A stretch of 64,000 bases of DNA from an uncultured Pirellula sp. (GTDB taxonomy: Bacteria > Planctomycetota > Planctomycetia > Pirellulales > Pirellulaceae), in contig CAITIE010000104.1 of assembly GCA_903892355.1 (NCBI GenBank), positions 48,617 through 112,616 on the forward strand, given 5' to 3'. Of this stretch, positions 54,671 to 63,883 are shown piece after piece. The position numbers and the translations under genes are program-made. The notes under the pieces are model-generated. The model did no database searches. It worked only from the letters and a program-made list of their open reading frames with translations, and was not told the origin of the DNA. Numbering within the stretch: the first letter of the stretch is position 1; each line of letters starts with the position of its first letter.

Positions 54671-56596
54671 TTGCTCAAGAGTTTATTGAGAAGTTGGTCG
54701 CTCGAACGCAAATGCCTCCTGTTTTTGGGACTGGCATTGCTCGTTTCGCTCGTCCTCGGTTTTTTCGCCGTCCAGTTCGTGGCTGAACGGTTGGTGATCG
54801 AAGCGACCCGTCAATCGGCCAGGGATTACGCGAACGCTGTGATTGGGCTCAAGCACGTTGCATGGAATGAGCCAACGCCCAACGAAAATGAACTGGCCAA
54901 GAATGAAAACCTTCCCACCAAGGGGGAGCTCGAGAGGAGCCGCTCTGACTTGATGCGATGGGTTCGCGAAACCACGCTTCAATCCCGATTTGAATACTCG
55001 ATCTTTCGGATCAATGATGGCCTCGAGCATCGTTACCTCTCCGACCCAGTCGCGACCGATGGGAATTTAACCCGCTTAGTCAAACTCCACGCGCGATTGG
55101 CGGAACAAGACAGCTTGGCGATGGAAGCAGCGGCGGCGAACGCCCAACGGGAAAACCAAGGGGCTACCCCCGTGGCTCCCCCAGTGGCTCCTTCGGAAGA
55201 TCGTATTGCATCCGGTGCTGACGGGGGCGGAGAACCGTCGGCCCCGCGACCCGCGCCCCCGACAAGCCCCTTGGCAACCTTGGCAAATCCTACCAAGCAT
55301 GTGTTTGAAGAAGCTGGACCGATCGACGGATATTTCTACTACTACCATCCGATCACCTTCGATCGCACATGCATCATCTGCCATGTCAAACTGCCCACCT
55401 CCATCGATACTCCCGCGAGCGCTTCGATCGATCCATTTCGAGTCGTACTCGTCAAATTGCCGTACAGCGAAACGAGGATCTGGCGGATTTGGAGTTATTC
55501 GCTCCTCTCGTCGATTGGTATCGCCACTCTGGCACTCTCTCTGTTTTTTATCCACTGGGTCCTGAAACGTTTGGTAATCAATCCGCTCTCGGAGCTCAAA
55601 TTGGTGAGCGAAGAGATCACCAGCGGCAAACAAGACGTCAAATTCCGAGTCGACACCGACGACGAGTTCGCTGATCTCTCCGAGTCCTTCAACCGCATGC
55701 TTCGGCACTTAACGGAGACCCAGGTCCAATTGCAAACGGTCAATCAGGAGTTGGATTTACGAGTGGATGACCTTGCCAGCGTAAACCTGCAACTGTTCGA
55801 AGCCAACCGTCTGAAGGGTGAATTCATGGCCAACATGAGCCATGAATTGCGCACTCCCTTGAACAGCATCCTCGGGTTTAGCGAAGTCCTCGCAGGCATC
55901 GAAACACTAACTGACAAGCAACATCGGTGGGTCTCCAATATTCAGAACAGCGGTCGTATCCTGCTGGAAATGATCAATGACATTTTGGATCTCGCCAAAG
56001 TCGAAGCGGGCAAGATGGAGGTGCGTCCTACCGAATTTTGTTTGCTGACCGTAATGCAAGCCCAAGTCGACTTGTTTCGAAAAATGGCTGAAGACAAAAA
56101 CATCGATATTCAGATCGACTCGGGTCAGAACGAGATGAAGATTGTGCAGGACCAAGGCAAACTGGCACAGATCCTCACAAACCTCTTGTCCAACGCAATC
56201 AAGTTCACTCCGGAAGGAGGACTCGTCACTCTCGCTTGCGACTGGATCAACGACGATGAATTCTTTATGTCCGTTTCGGATACCGGAGTCGGAATCGCCC
56301 CTGACGATCACGAAATCATCTTTGAAAAATTCCGCCAAGCTAGCTTGGCAACCGGCAAGGACTCCCTCACGCGCGAGCATTCAGGAACCGGACTTGGGCT
56401 TTCGATTGTTCGAGAATTGTGTAGGCTCCTCGGTGGCGACATCACTCTGACGAGTCAACTCGGGCACGGGAGTTCGTTCCGGGTCGTCATGCCGCGGCGT
56501 TACGCGCACGACGTCTCTACACCGACTAGCCAACCCGCTGCCTCGAACTCAAATCCCAACAACGCGAACTCAACCTCGAACCCCACCACTGAATAA
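54671..56596 (+). CDS. Sensor histidine kinase with CxxCH heme-c motif
   Basis: 641 residues, TTG start six bases after GGAG. Two transmembrane helices (~14-34 and ~274-297) frame a periplasmic sensor with YFYYYHPITFDRTCIICHVK, in which C234-I-I-C237-H238 is a c-type heme attachment site as in DUF3365/Tll0287-like sensors. HAMP (~298-350), HisKA with phosphohistidine His391 (MSHELRTPLN) and HATPase with NLLSNAIKFTP and GTGLGLSI follow. So it may sense a redox or gas signal. The Pro/Ala/Gly-rich segment at ~160-205 is probably a linker. No cognate regulator adjacent; the next gene is rph. Confidence 0.88.
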   Translation: MLKSLLRSWSLERKCLLFLGLALLVSLVLGFFAVQFVAERLVIEATRQSARDYANAVIGLKHVAWNEPTPNENELAKNENLPTKGELERSRSDLMRWVRETTLQSRFEYSIFRINDGLEHRYLSDPVATDGNLTRLVKLHARLAEQDSLAMEAAAANAQRENQGATPVAPPVAPSEDRIASGADGGGEPSAPRPAPPTSPLATLANPTKHVFEEAGPIDGYFYYYHPITFDRTCIICHVKLPTSIDTPASASIDPFRVVLVKLPYSETRIWRIWSYSLLSSIGIATLALSLFFIHWVLKRLVINPLSELKLVSEEITSGKQDVKFRVDTDDEFADLSESFNRMLRHLTETQVQLQTVNQELDLRVDDLASVNLQLFEANRLKGEFMANMSHELRTPLNSILGFSEVLAGIETLTDKQHRWVSNIQNSGRILLEMINDILDLAKVEAGKMEVRPTEFCLLTVMQAQVDLFRKMAEDKNIDIQIDSGQNEMKIVQDQGKLAQILTNLLSNAIKFTPEGGLVTLACDWINDDEFFMSVSDTGVGIAPDDHEIIFEKFRQASLATGKDSLTREHSGTGLGLSIVRELCRLLGGDITLTSQLGHGSSFRVVMPRRYAHDVSTPTSQPAASNSNPNNANSTSNPTTE

Positions 56597-56628
56597 CCCT
56601 CAACGTAACTGTAGAAATCCGCCGAGTT

Positions 56629-57333
56629 ATGAACACGATCCGTCCCGTTTCCGTCGAACGCCACTTCACCAAACAAACCCCAGGAAGCGTCTTGTACCGT
56701 TGTGGGAACACCGTGGTATTGTGCACGGCGAGTCTCGAAGAACGTGTTCCCGAATGGATGGTAGGGCGAGGGAAAGGCTGGATTACCGCTGAGTACAACA
56801 TGCTACCTGGAAGCACCCCTCAGCGAAAACCTCGCGAACGCTCGGGTAAGGTCGATGGTCGAACGACTGAGATCCAACGCTTGATCGGACGCTCCTTTCG
56901 AGCAATTGCGGACCTCAACAAACTGGGGGAACGCTCATTAACCATCGACTGCGATGTCCTCCAAGCAGACGGTGGGACGAGAACTGCATCGATCACAGGT
57001 GGCATGATCGCACTCATCGATGCTGTCAATTCTGTCTTTAAAGGTGTCCCTACCGACCGTTATCCTCTCACCGATTCGGTCGCAGCCATCAGTGTCGGTA
57101 TGGTCGACGGAAAGCCGTCCCTCGATCTCGACTACGAACGGGATGTGCGAGCGGATGTCGACATGAATGTTGTGATGACAGGTAAACGCCGCTTTGTCGA
57201 AATCCAAGGAACCGGCGAAGAAGCCACCTTTGATGATGCGGAGCTTGCACAACTTCTAAGCCTTTCGAAACTCGGAATCGCAGAACTCAACGAGATCCAA
57301 AAGAACGCCCTAGGGGCTGACTGGCCTTGGTAA
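56629..57333 (+). CDS. rph: Ribonuclease PH
   Basis: 234 residues; 3'-5' phosphorolytic exonuclease that trims tRNA precursors. Motifs VLYRCGNTVVLCTASLEERVP, GRGKGWITAEYNMLPG, RTTEIQRLIGRSFRA and DCDVLQADGGTRTASITGG are diagnostic. 32 bp after the histidine kinase gene on the same strand. Confidence 0.97.
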   Translation: MNTIRPVSVERHFTKQTPGSVLYRCGNTVVLCTASLEERVPEWMVGRGKGWITAEYNMLPGSTPQRKPRERSGKVDGRTTEIQRLIGRSFRAIADLNKLGERSLTIDCDVLQADGGTRTASITGGMIALIDAVNSVFKGVPTDRYPLTDSVAAISVGMVDGKPSLDLDYERDVRADVDMNVVMTGKRRFVEIQGTGEEATFDDAELAQLLSLSKLGIAELNEIQKNALGADWPW

Positions 57334-57420
57334 GTCATCGAACGGCCACGAGGGAGTCGCACGTCGCAACGGCCTAAAAATTACTCTAGGGTAACTTCGA
57401 TAACGCATCACATAGATCCG

Positions 57421-59241
57421 TCATACGTCCCTCTCACCGAGCTCTTCCCAACGACGCAATGCTTCCTCCAGCAATCGCTCGAGTTCAGCGAGCCTTGATT
57501 GGTCCTTTGCCAGGATCGGGGCAGCTTGCTTGAAGTAATCGGGCTCCCCCATCTTCTCATGCAGAGTGGCTTGCTCCGATTCCAATTGTTCAATTTTGGC
57601 TGGGAGACTATCGAGTTCCTGCTTTTCCTTGTAGCTCAACTTTTTCACCGCTGTCTCGCTGCGGACTGACGCCACCAACGAGTCAACCGGCTTGGTCTTT
57701 GCTGAGGGAAACGCAGAACAAGACATCGGCAATTTCACGGAAGAAGATTTCTGACGGAGCCAATCGTCGTACCCACCGACATACTCTTTAATACCCGTCT
57801 CTTCAAAGACCATCATGCTCGTAACCACGTTGTTGAGAAACGCGCGATCGTGGCTGACCACGAGCAATGTCCCTTCGTACTCCACCAATCGCTCTTCGAG
57901 CAGTTCTAGAGATTCCGCGTCGAGGTCGTTCGTCGGTTCGTCCATTACCAACATATTCGCTGACTGCGCAAATAGTTTCGCGAGTAACAAACGATTCCTC
58001 TGCCCGCCCGAAAAGAACTGAATCTTGGAACGAGCCTGTTCGGGTGTGAACAGAAAATCCTGCAAGTACCCGATCACATGCTTGGATTTCCCCCCGATGG
58101 TGATCGTCGTGCGTCCAACTCCAACATTCTCTTCTGCGGTCTTTTCGGGGTCCAGGATATCTCGAGTTTGATCAAAGTAAGCGATCTCGAGCTTCGTTCC
58201 GAGTCGAACGGATCCTGAAATTGGGGCCAATTGTCCAAGCAATCCTTTCAGGAGCGTTGATTTACCAACCCCATTACGTCCTAAGATCCCGATCTTGTCA
58301 CCTCGCATGATCGTCAGATCCATAGGTGGAACGATCACTTGATCTCCGTATCCGAAAGAAGCTTGCTGTAAATCGCATACCAACATCCCGCTTCGCTCTC
58401 CCGAATCGATCGACAACTTCATACTGCCGACCTTGGACGGACGTTGCGAACGCACCCGCCGCATCTCCTCGAGGCGTCGCACGCGTCCCTCATTCCTGGT
58501 GCGCCGCGCTTTGATCCCAGTCCGAATCCAGGCCTCTTCTTCCGCTAGCCTTTTCTCGAAAAGCGCATCTTGCTTTTCTTGAGCGAGCAATGCTTGCTCC
58601 TTGCGGTCGAGAAAGGTCGGGTAATCGCAGACCCAGTCGAAGAGCTTCCCACGGTCGATTTCCAAAATGCGTTTGGCAAGCTTGGTGAGGAACGCGCGGT
58701 CGTGGGTGACGAATATCAAGGTTGCAGGAACGGAGGCCAGAAAACCTTCCAGCCAGGTGATTGCGTCGATGTCTAAGTGGTTGGTGGGCTCATCGAGGAG
58801 CAATACATCGGGAGACGACACCAACGCTCGACCGAGCAACGTGCGCCGTTTCAATCCTGTGGACAACTTGGAAAAATCAGCATCGCGTTGCAACTCCAAC
58901 TGACCGCACGTCCGCTCGAGGACTTGTTCTTTTTTCCATTCATTTTCGGGCAACGACAATTCCTCAGACAACCCCATCGCGATCACTTGTTCGATGGTTC
59001 CCGCAATTCCATCAGGGACGTCTTGAGGCACCCACGACACCACCGTGCCCGGTTCCATTTCGATGCACCCGGAATCGGGGACTTCGATCCCGGCTAGGAG
59101 TCGCAACAACGTCGTCTTGCCGCTGCCGTTGCGTCCGAGCAAACCGATCTTCTCGCCACGATCAATCCGAGCCGAGACGGAATCGAGAAGCGTTGGTCCT
59201 CGATAGCCTATGGTCAATTCCTGGATGGTTATCTGAGCCAT
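57421..59241 (-). CDS. uup: ABC-F ATPase Uup-like
   Basis: 606 residues from ATG at 59241 (MAQITIQELTIGYRG). An in-frame extension runs to 59397 but this start gives the normal N-terminus. Two ABC domains (~1-245 with GRNGSGKTTLL, LSTGLKRRTLLGRAL, DVLLLDEPTNHLD; ~300-520 with GRNGVGKSTLL, FSGGQRNRLLLAKLF, DEPTNDLD), an ABC-F linker rich in Arg and a C-terminal coiled coil (LSYKEKQELDSLPAKIEQLE...). Soluble, no membrane domain; a ribosome-associated or DNA-structure factor. Convergent with rph. Confidence 0.93.
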   Translation of the reverse strand: MAQITIQELTIGYRGPTLLDSVSARIDRGEKIGLLGRNGSGKTTLLRLLAGIEVPDSGCIEMEPGTVVSWVPQDVPDGIAGTIEQVIAMGLSEELSLPENEWKKEQVLERTCGQLELQRDADFSKLSTGLKRRTLLGRALVSSPDVLLLDEPTNHLDIDAITWLEGFLASVPATLIFVTHDRAFLTKLAKRILEIDRGKLFDWVCDYPTFLDRKEQALLAQEKQDALFEKRLAEEEAWIRTGIKARRTRNEGRVRRLEEMRRVRSQRPSKVGSMKLSIDSGERSGMLVCDLQQASFGYGDQVIVPPMDLTIMRGDKIGILGRNGVGKSTLLKGLLGQLAPISGSVRLGTKLEIAYFDQTRDILDPEKTAEENVGVGRTTITIGGKSKHVIGYLQDFLFTPEQARSKIQFFSGGQRNRLLLAKLFAQSANMLVMDEPTNDLDAESLELLEERLVEYEGTLLVVSHDRAFLNNVVTSMMVFEETGIKEYVGGYDDWLRQKSSSVKLPMSCSAFPSAKTKPVDSLVASVRSETAVKKLSYKEKQELDSLPAKIEQLESEQATLHEKMGEPDYFKQAAPILAKDQSRLAELERLLEEALRRWEELGERDV

Positions 59242-59255
59242 CGATCGCTGCTGCT

Positions 59256-59300
59256 CTTGGTGGTTGCGGGCTTGGTGATTACGGGCTTGGTGATTACGGG
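59256..59300 (-). repeat. 15-bp tandem repeat upstream of uup, three copies
   Basis: Units 59256-59270 cttggtggttgcggg, 59271-59285 and 59286-59300 cttggtgattacggg. On the minus strand it would encode ARNHQ in an extended uup frame. Confidence 0.9.
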
Positions 59301-59543
59301 CAGTGGAACCGCGAGGTTCCAATGCGGATTCGCTCGGTGCTCGAAGTATGCTTGATTCGGATATTTGAGAACGAAAACGCATCCCACGCAAACCCAAACA
59401 ATGAAGGATTGCCCACTAGTTTTCAATGCGATCGCACCGCAAGAGAGACACAACCCATCTCAGGGACTCAGTAGATGCCTAAGATCCAGCGAAAACGGGG
59501 CGAACCCAACCTCGCCTCGGGAAACTCCAAGTAGATGGGGATA

Positions 59544-59578
59544 CAGCTTATTACTTATCACTTAAAGCTTACCGCTTA
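59544..59578 (-). repeat. Heptanucleotide array TAAGNNN, five copies
   Basis: On the minus strand: taagcgg, taagctt, taagtga, taagtaa, taagctg, starting two bases after the stop of the DUF4440 gene. Adds TAA stops in several frames. Confidence 0.8.
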
Positions 59579-59581
59579 TTT

Positions 59582-60118
59582 TTACTGCTTCGAAGCAGAC
59601 GTGTGATCGTGGATGATCTTCCATCCATCTTCGAACTTCTGCCAAACCAGTGAGAAATTCCCATCGATCGGTTGCCCACGCTCCAGCTTCCACCGACCCA
59701 AAGTCAATGCTGCTTTATCCCCGACCAGACGGGTTTCCAGCTCCGAAAAGGTTAATTGGCCCATTGTGGCTCGATCAGGGTATCGGGCCAAGTATCTGTC
59801 GCGTGTGGCCTCCCAACTCCTGGTGACATTCCCGCCAGAACTGAAGGTCAATTCGGGCGACTTCCAATATGCTTCCATAAACGTGGGGATGTCTCCTCGA
59901 TTCCAAGCAGCCGATTGATCGAACATCAAGCGATGAATGGCCTCGACGTCGGCTTTGTTGGCCGGATCCGCTGCGACCATGATTGGCTCCGATGCGACCA
60001 ACTCCGATTGCCGCGATTGAAGCGAGGCATCATGGGGCCAAAAACCTCCAATCGTCACCAGCCCAGCAACTCCAGCCACGATGCTTATCCTTTGCGCACG
60101 ACGATGTATACAAAGCAT
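59582..60118 (-). CDS. DUF4440/SnoaL-like secreted protein
   Basis: 178 residues from ATG at 60118, eight bases after AAAGGGG; a frame runs to 60151. A hydrophobic N-terminal segment (IVAGVAGLVTIGGFW) suggests export. A SnoaL/NTF2-like cone fold is indicated by IHRLMFDQSAAWNRGDIPTF, AYWKSPELTFSSGG and the C-terminal FSLVWQKFEDGWKIIHDHTS, matching DUF4440. Ligand or enzymatic role unknown. TAA stop is followed by the heptad array. Confidence 0.8.
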   Translation of the reverse strand: MLCIHRRAQRISIVAGVAGLVTIGGFWPHDASLQSRQSELVASEPIMVAADPANKADVEAIHRLMFDQSAAWNRGDIPTFMEAYWKSPELTFSSGGNVTRSWEATRDRYLARYPDRATMGQLTFSELETRLVGDKAALTLGRWKLERGQPIDGNFSLVWQKFEDGWKIIHDHTSASKQ

Positions 60119-60427
60119 GGGAATTGCCCCTTTCCAAACGATGCAGTTCACAGAACGTTGCTGTTACCAGTTGGCCGGATAGAGATTAGCCCTCGCAAAC
60201 GATCTCTACCGGCGAAACCATGAATGCAGTCTAGTAGACAGTGGAGACGTTCACAATCCAACGGTCCTCCACGGATCGATCCGTGCAACCCCATTCAACG
60301 CATTGGGGCAGGATCAAGCCATCGAAAACCAGTGTCGCGATCCAAAAGCTGACTTCACTCGCGACTCGTCTCGACGTGTGGGATCGAGAACGAGACAAAG
60401 CCCCGGAATCAATATACGCGGGTTTCC

Positions 60428-60477
60428 GAATAGGCCGGGTGTTAGAATAGGCCGGGTGTTAGAATAGGCCGGGTATC
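60428..60477 (-). repeat. 17-bp tandem array copying the last codons and stop, three copies
   Basis: Units 60428-60444 and 60445-60461 and a third to ~60477; consensus gaataggccgggtgtta. On the minus strand the gene end CCC GGC CTA TTC TAA is repeated after the stop. Confidence 0.92.
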
Positions 60478-61223
60478 AATCGGTACCGAACACGTTCCAT
60501 GTAGCGCGCATAGTCAGGGTCGCGGCTGAGTAGCCTTTCTTCCGCCAAGATCCGAGGGATCTTGATCGAGTAGAGCATCGAGAAAATCAACAGATTCCAA
60601 ACACTGGGATTGAGCATAAAGAATCCAAGGTGCAACATCACATAACCGAAGTAAATCGGGTGCCTTACGAGCCGATACGGACCGCTGGAACAAATCCCCC
60701 GATTCGCAGCGACAACCCCAAATCGACGCCCCAAAGTCAACTTGGCGAACAATTGCGTCGACAGCCCTACGATGGTCAAGCAAACGGCGATTGAGTGCCA
60801 GGACTGGGGTTCGGTAAGGCAAGGACGGGCCAGCAGCGACAAGCATGTCGCTGAAAAGGCCAACGCCCAGTCTTGGGTTCGGAGGGACAGATCCTTGGCG
60901 GAACGTCGGCACAGGACCAATATCACCATCATGGTTTCGGTGATCAAAAGCATCGCGTCTCCGATGGCGACCGATCCACCACGGGCCACGGCGCTGGAGA
61001 TAGACTGAACCAATGAGCTCAGAAAGCTGCAGAACAAGATCAGGATGACAAGCTTCTCAACCGCGTCGAGGACCTGAGCTCGCAAGACTGGAACGGCCCA
61101 CCAGGATCCCCATCCTTGGGAACATGCAAACTCAGGCTCGGTGCTTCCTGACGCCGAGTTTGCAGCGAGCAAACCACTGGGATCCATGGGGAAAGAGGAT
61201 TTTGTCGTTGCCATTGCGTTCAT
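60459..61223 (-). CDS. Isoprenylcysteine carboxyl methyltransferase-family membrane protein
   Basis: 254 residues with about five membrane helices. The C-terminal motif GPYRLVRHPIYFGYVMLHLG and later EERLLSRDPDYARYMERVRYR are the conserved SAM-binding part of the ICMT/PEMT group. In bacteria the substrates vary (isoprenylated or lipid). ATG at 61223. Last four codons and stop are part of a 17-bp array. Divergent from metK. Confidence 0.85.
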   Translation of the reverse strand: MNAMATTKSSFPMDPSGLLAANSASGSTEPEFACSQGWGSWWAVPVLRAQVLDAVEKLVILILFCSFLSSLVQSISSAVARGGSVAIGDAMLLITETMMVILVLCRRSAKDLSLRTQDWALAFSATCLSLLARPCLTEPQSWHSIAVCLTIVGLSTQLFAKLTLGRRFGVVAANRGICSSGPYRLVRHPIYFGYVMLHLGFFMLNPSVWNLLIFSMLYSIKIPRILAEERLLSRDPDYARYMERVRYRLIPGLF

Positions 61224-61538
61224 GATTCGCCGCTTGCGTTCACCTAGTTTTCGATCCCACAGTTCGCATTCTGCACCGCGGAAAGGTACCTCAAGGAACC
61301 AGCCAAGCCGACAAAGTCTCCGGTCTCCGCAAGCTTTTCCGGCGATTCTATGGGGAAAAGATGGGCGTTTCCGGTCGTAGGGACTTCAACAATCCGCCTT
61401 TTCCGTTCCCTGATTGCAGGTACACTATGAGGTTCAGTCGGAGAGCGCTAGCGAGTCGCATCGCTCTGCTCGGCGGTGCGGCTGCTGAGTTTACAAGACC
61501 ACGGACCTTTTGTTGTTCCCTCCTGGGAGGATTTTTCG
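61224..61538 (+). promoter_or_regulatory. Long leader upstream of metK
   Basis: 315 bp between divergent start codons. GGGAGGA (61524-61530) is the metK ribosome-binding site. Near 61440-61490 the sequence can form hairpins (agagcg...cgctct). I do not recognise any described SAM riboswitch, so leader regulation is only a possibility. Confidence 0.3.
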
Positions 61539-62726
61539 GTGGCATCAGGCAAGTATGTTTTCACAAGTGAATCGGTTTCCATGGGTCACCCAGATAAACT
61601 GGCGGACCGCATTTCGGACAGTGTCCTCGACGCTCTCTTGGCACAAGACCCCACGAGCCGTGTCGCTTGCGAAACCGTGGTTACAACAGGTCTCGCGCTG
61701 ATTGTTGGCGAGATCACCACCAAGGCGATCGTGAATTATGCGGACGTGGTTCGCAAAGCGATCGTCGATGTCGGGTATACCGATGACGAATGGGGTATCA
61801 ACGGCAACAGCTGCAACGTGATGGTGGCGCTCGATCGCCAAAGCCCTGATATTGCGATGGGTGTCAACGACGACTCCAACAAGGGCAAAGACATCGGCGC
61901 CGGCGACCAAGGCCTCATGTTTGGCTACGCATGCAACGATACTCCAGAGTTGATGCCGCTCCCAATCGCTCTCGCTCACCGAATCACCAACCGATTGACC
62001 GAAGCTCGCTTCAATAAGGATGTGGATTGGCTTCGCCCGGATTCGAAGAGCCAAGTCTCCGTCGTTTACGACGATTTCACTCCGATCGGTATCAACAACG
62101 TGGTGGTTTCCACTCAGCACGCTCCGACGGTAACCCAACAGGAAATCCGCGACTACGTTATCGAGAAGATCGTCAAGCCATGCTTGCCCCCAAAGATGAT
62201 CACTCCGGAGATCGTTTACCACATCAATCCAACCGGAAACTTCGTGGTCGGCGGCCCTCACGGCGATAGCGGCTTGACCGGACGCAAGATCATCGTAGAC
62301 ACCTATGGCGGTTGGGGACGTCACGGCGGTGGCGCTTTCAGCGGCAAGGATCCCACCAAGGTGGACCGAAGCGCAGCGTACATGGCTCGCCACGTTGCCA
62401 AGAACATCGTTGCATCTGGATTGGCCGATCGATGCGAAGTGCAACTCGCCTACGCGATCGGTGTGAGCAAGCCAGTTAGCGTTCGTGTTGATACCCAAGG
62501 TTCTGGCAAGGTCGACGACGCAAAGATCTGCGAAGTCGTCCAAGAGTTCTTCGATCTCACCCCTCGCGGAATCATCGAATACCTCAATCTTCGCCGACCG
62601 ATCTACACCAAAACTTCCGCTGGTGGTCACTTCGGACGCGACGAAGCAGATTTCACTTGGGAAAGCACTGCTCGCGCTCGGGAGTTGGCCCAAGCCGTCA
62701 AGGGTGGCGCTCTCGCTGGGGCTTAG
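61539..62726 (+). CDS. metK: S-adenosylmethionine synthase
   Basis: 395 residues from GTG at 61539, eight bases after GGGAGGA; it restores the canonical start ([20 protein letters not shown]). [38 protein letters not shown] and [14 protein letters not shown] are the family motifs. Makes SAM from methionine and ATP. A strong terminator follows. Confidence 0.98.
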   Translation: MASGKYVFTSESVSMGHPDKLADRISDSVLDALLAQDPTSRVACETVVTTGLALIVGEITTKAIVNYADVVRKAIVDVGYTDDEWGINGNSCNVMVALDRQSPDIAMGVNDDSNKGKDIGAGDQGLMFGYACNDTPELMPLPIALAHRITNRLTEARFNKDVDWLRPDSKSQVSVVYDDFTPIGINNVVVSTQHAPTVTQQEIRDYVIEKIVKPCLPPKMITPEIVYHINPTGNFVVGGPHGDSGLTGRKIIVDTYGGWGRHGGGAFSGKDPTKVDRSAAYMARHVAKNIVASGLADRCEVQLAYAIGVSKPVSVRVDTQGSGKVDDAKICEVVQEFFDLTPRGIIEYLNLRRPIYTKTSAGGHFGRDEADFTWESTARARELAQAVKGGALAGA

Positions 62727-62820
62727 TCGGTCGCCCCTCTCAGACGGAACCGATCGTCGAGCGTGTTCGACATTCCGTCCGGGAAACGACCTATAGCTCT
62801 TTCGCTCCAACACTCCTAGA

Positions 62821-62851
62821 AACCTCGGTGGCCATGGCCGCCGAGGTTTTT
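62821..62851 (+). terminator. Rho-independent terminator after metK
   Basis: A 28-bp near-perfect inverted repeat, aacctcggtggcca / tggccgccgaggtt (one wobble), followed by TTTTT. It lies just before the next gene start at 62867. Confidence 0.85.
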
Positions 62852-62866
62852 CCATAGAACGGCGAC

Positions 62867-63883
62867 ATGAAAGCTCCTGGCCAAAAATCGAACAAGCTTG
62901 TTACCATCGGCAAGCTCGTGATCCTGGTTGCGATTCTGACTTGGATCGTTTCCACCTTCCCCAAGAAGGACTGGGATACATTGGTCTCCCAACCCAAGGA
63001 TTGGTCGCTGCTGGGCATGGCGCTGCTCATCGTTCTGGTCGCCCACTTGATCACCTTTTGGCGATGGCAGATCCTTGTCAATGCGCTCGGCGTTCCGATG
63101 TCATTGCTCGAAGCGATCCGGCTCGGGTTTCTCGGAACCATGCTCAATATGGTCAGCGTCGGAGCCGTCGGTGGAGACCTTTTCAAAGCCATCGCTGCCG
63201 CTCGAAAGACCGAGAAGAAACGCGCCGAAGTCGTCACGTCCGTGCTTGTCGATCGCGCGATCGGACTCTTAGGCCTGATCATCGTCGCAGCAATCAGCTT
63301 ATCCTTCCCGTTCGAACTGACCGCACAACTGCAGTGGATTCATCGCGGTGCAGTCACCCTAGCCTTGATCGGATTGGCCGTCATCGCAGCCATCGTCATC
63401 TTCGGTCATCATCTCCCCATCAAGCAACTCAACCGCATTCCAGGAATTGGGCATCTTCTCTACCGGATTGCAAACGCATGCATGGTGTTCCAAGGCCGAC
63501 CGATCTTGGTGCTCCAGATGCTGCTCGCGACGCTCGTCGTTCACTCCTTCTCGACCACCGCCGCATGGTTTGTGTCGCGAGCTCTCTACGCAACCGCACC
63601 GACACTCGCACAGCACTTCCAAGCCATCCCGCCGGCGCTGGCAGCTGCGACATTGCCGTTGACCCCAGGTGGAGTCGGCGTGCAAGAAGTCGCCATTCAA
63701 ACACTCTTTAACGAAGTCGAAGGAATCCCAGAAGGATTCTCAGGACTCATCGTAGCAGCCATGATACGCGTGATCCTGATCATCATCGCTCTCATCGGCG
63801 CCGCAGTCTATTTTACTGGCAACGAACGCAGATGGATCGAAGTCGACGACGGGGCGGTCGCCCCTGATCCATCTCACACATAG
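62867..63883 (+). CDS. UPF0104 / lysylphosphatidylglycerol synthase TM-domain protein (flippase-like)
   Basis: 338 residues with about eight membrane helices; LGFLGTMLNMVSVGAVGGDL, KKRAEVVTSVLVDRAIGLLG and LPLTPGGVGVQEVAIQTLF are the conserved elements of the MprF/AglD TM family. No aminoacyl-transferase domain, so a lipid flippase-type role is inferred. Start is 15 bp after the metK terminator; the promoter must lie within or just before that hairpin. Confidence 0.85.
   Translation: MKAPGQKSNKLVTIGKLVILVAILTWIVSTFPKKDWDTLVSQPKDWSLLGMALLIVLVAHLITFWRWQILVNALGVPMSLLEAIRLGFLGTMLNMVSVGAVGGDLFKAIAAARKTEKKRAEVVTSVLVDRAIGLLGLIIVAAISLSFPFELTAQLQWIHRGAVTLALIGLAVIAAIVIFGHHLPIKQLNRIPGIGHLLYRIANACMVFQGRPILVLQMLLATLVVHSFSTTAAWFVSRALYATAPTLAQHFQAIPPALAAATLPLTPGGVGVQEVAIQTLFNEVEGIPEGFSGLIVAAMIRVILIIIALIGAAVYFTGNERRWIEVDDGAVAPDPSHT

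Larger units (their letters stand above)
59242..59581. other. uup upstream region with two repeat arrays
   Basis: 340 bp. A 15-bp array (59256-59300) lies 15 bp upstream of the uup ATG, and the heptad array of the next gene lies at the far end. The 15-bp array is in the uup frame if an extended start is used. Confidence 0.5.

Noticed and set aside
61545..62855. 436-codon minus-strand frame opposite metK
   Set aside because: Mirror of metK caused by codon bias; no family match, metK is certain.
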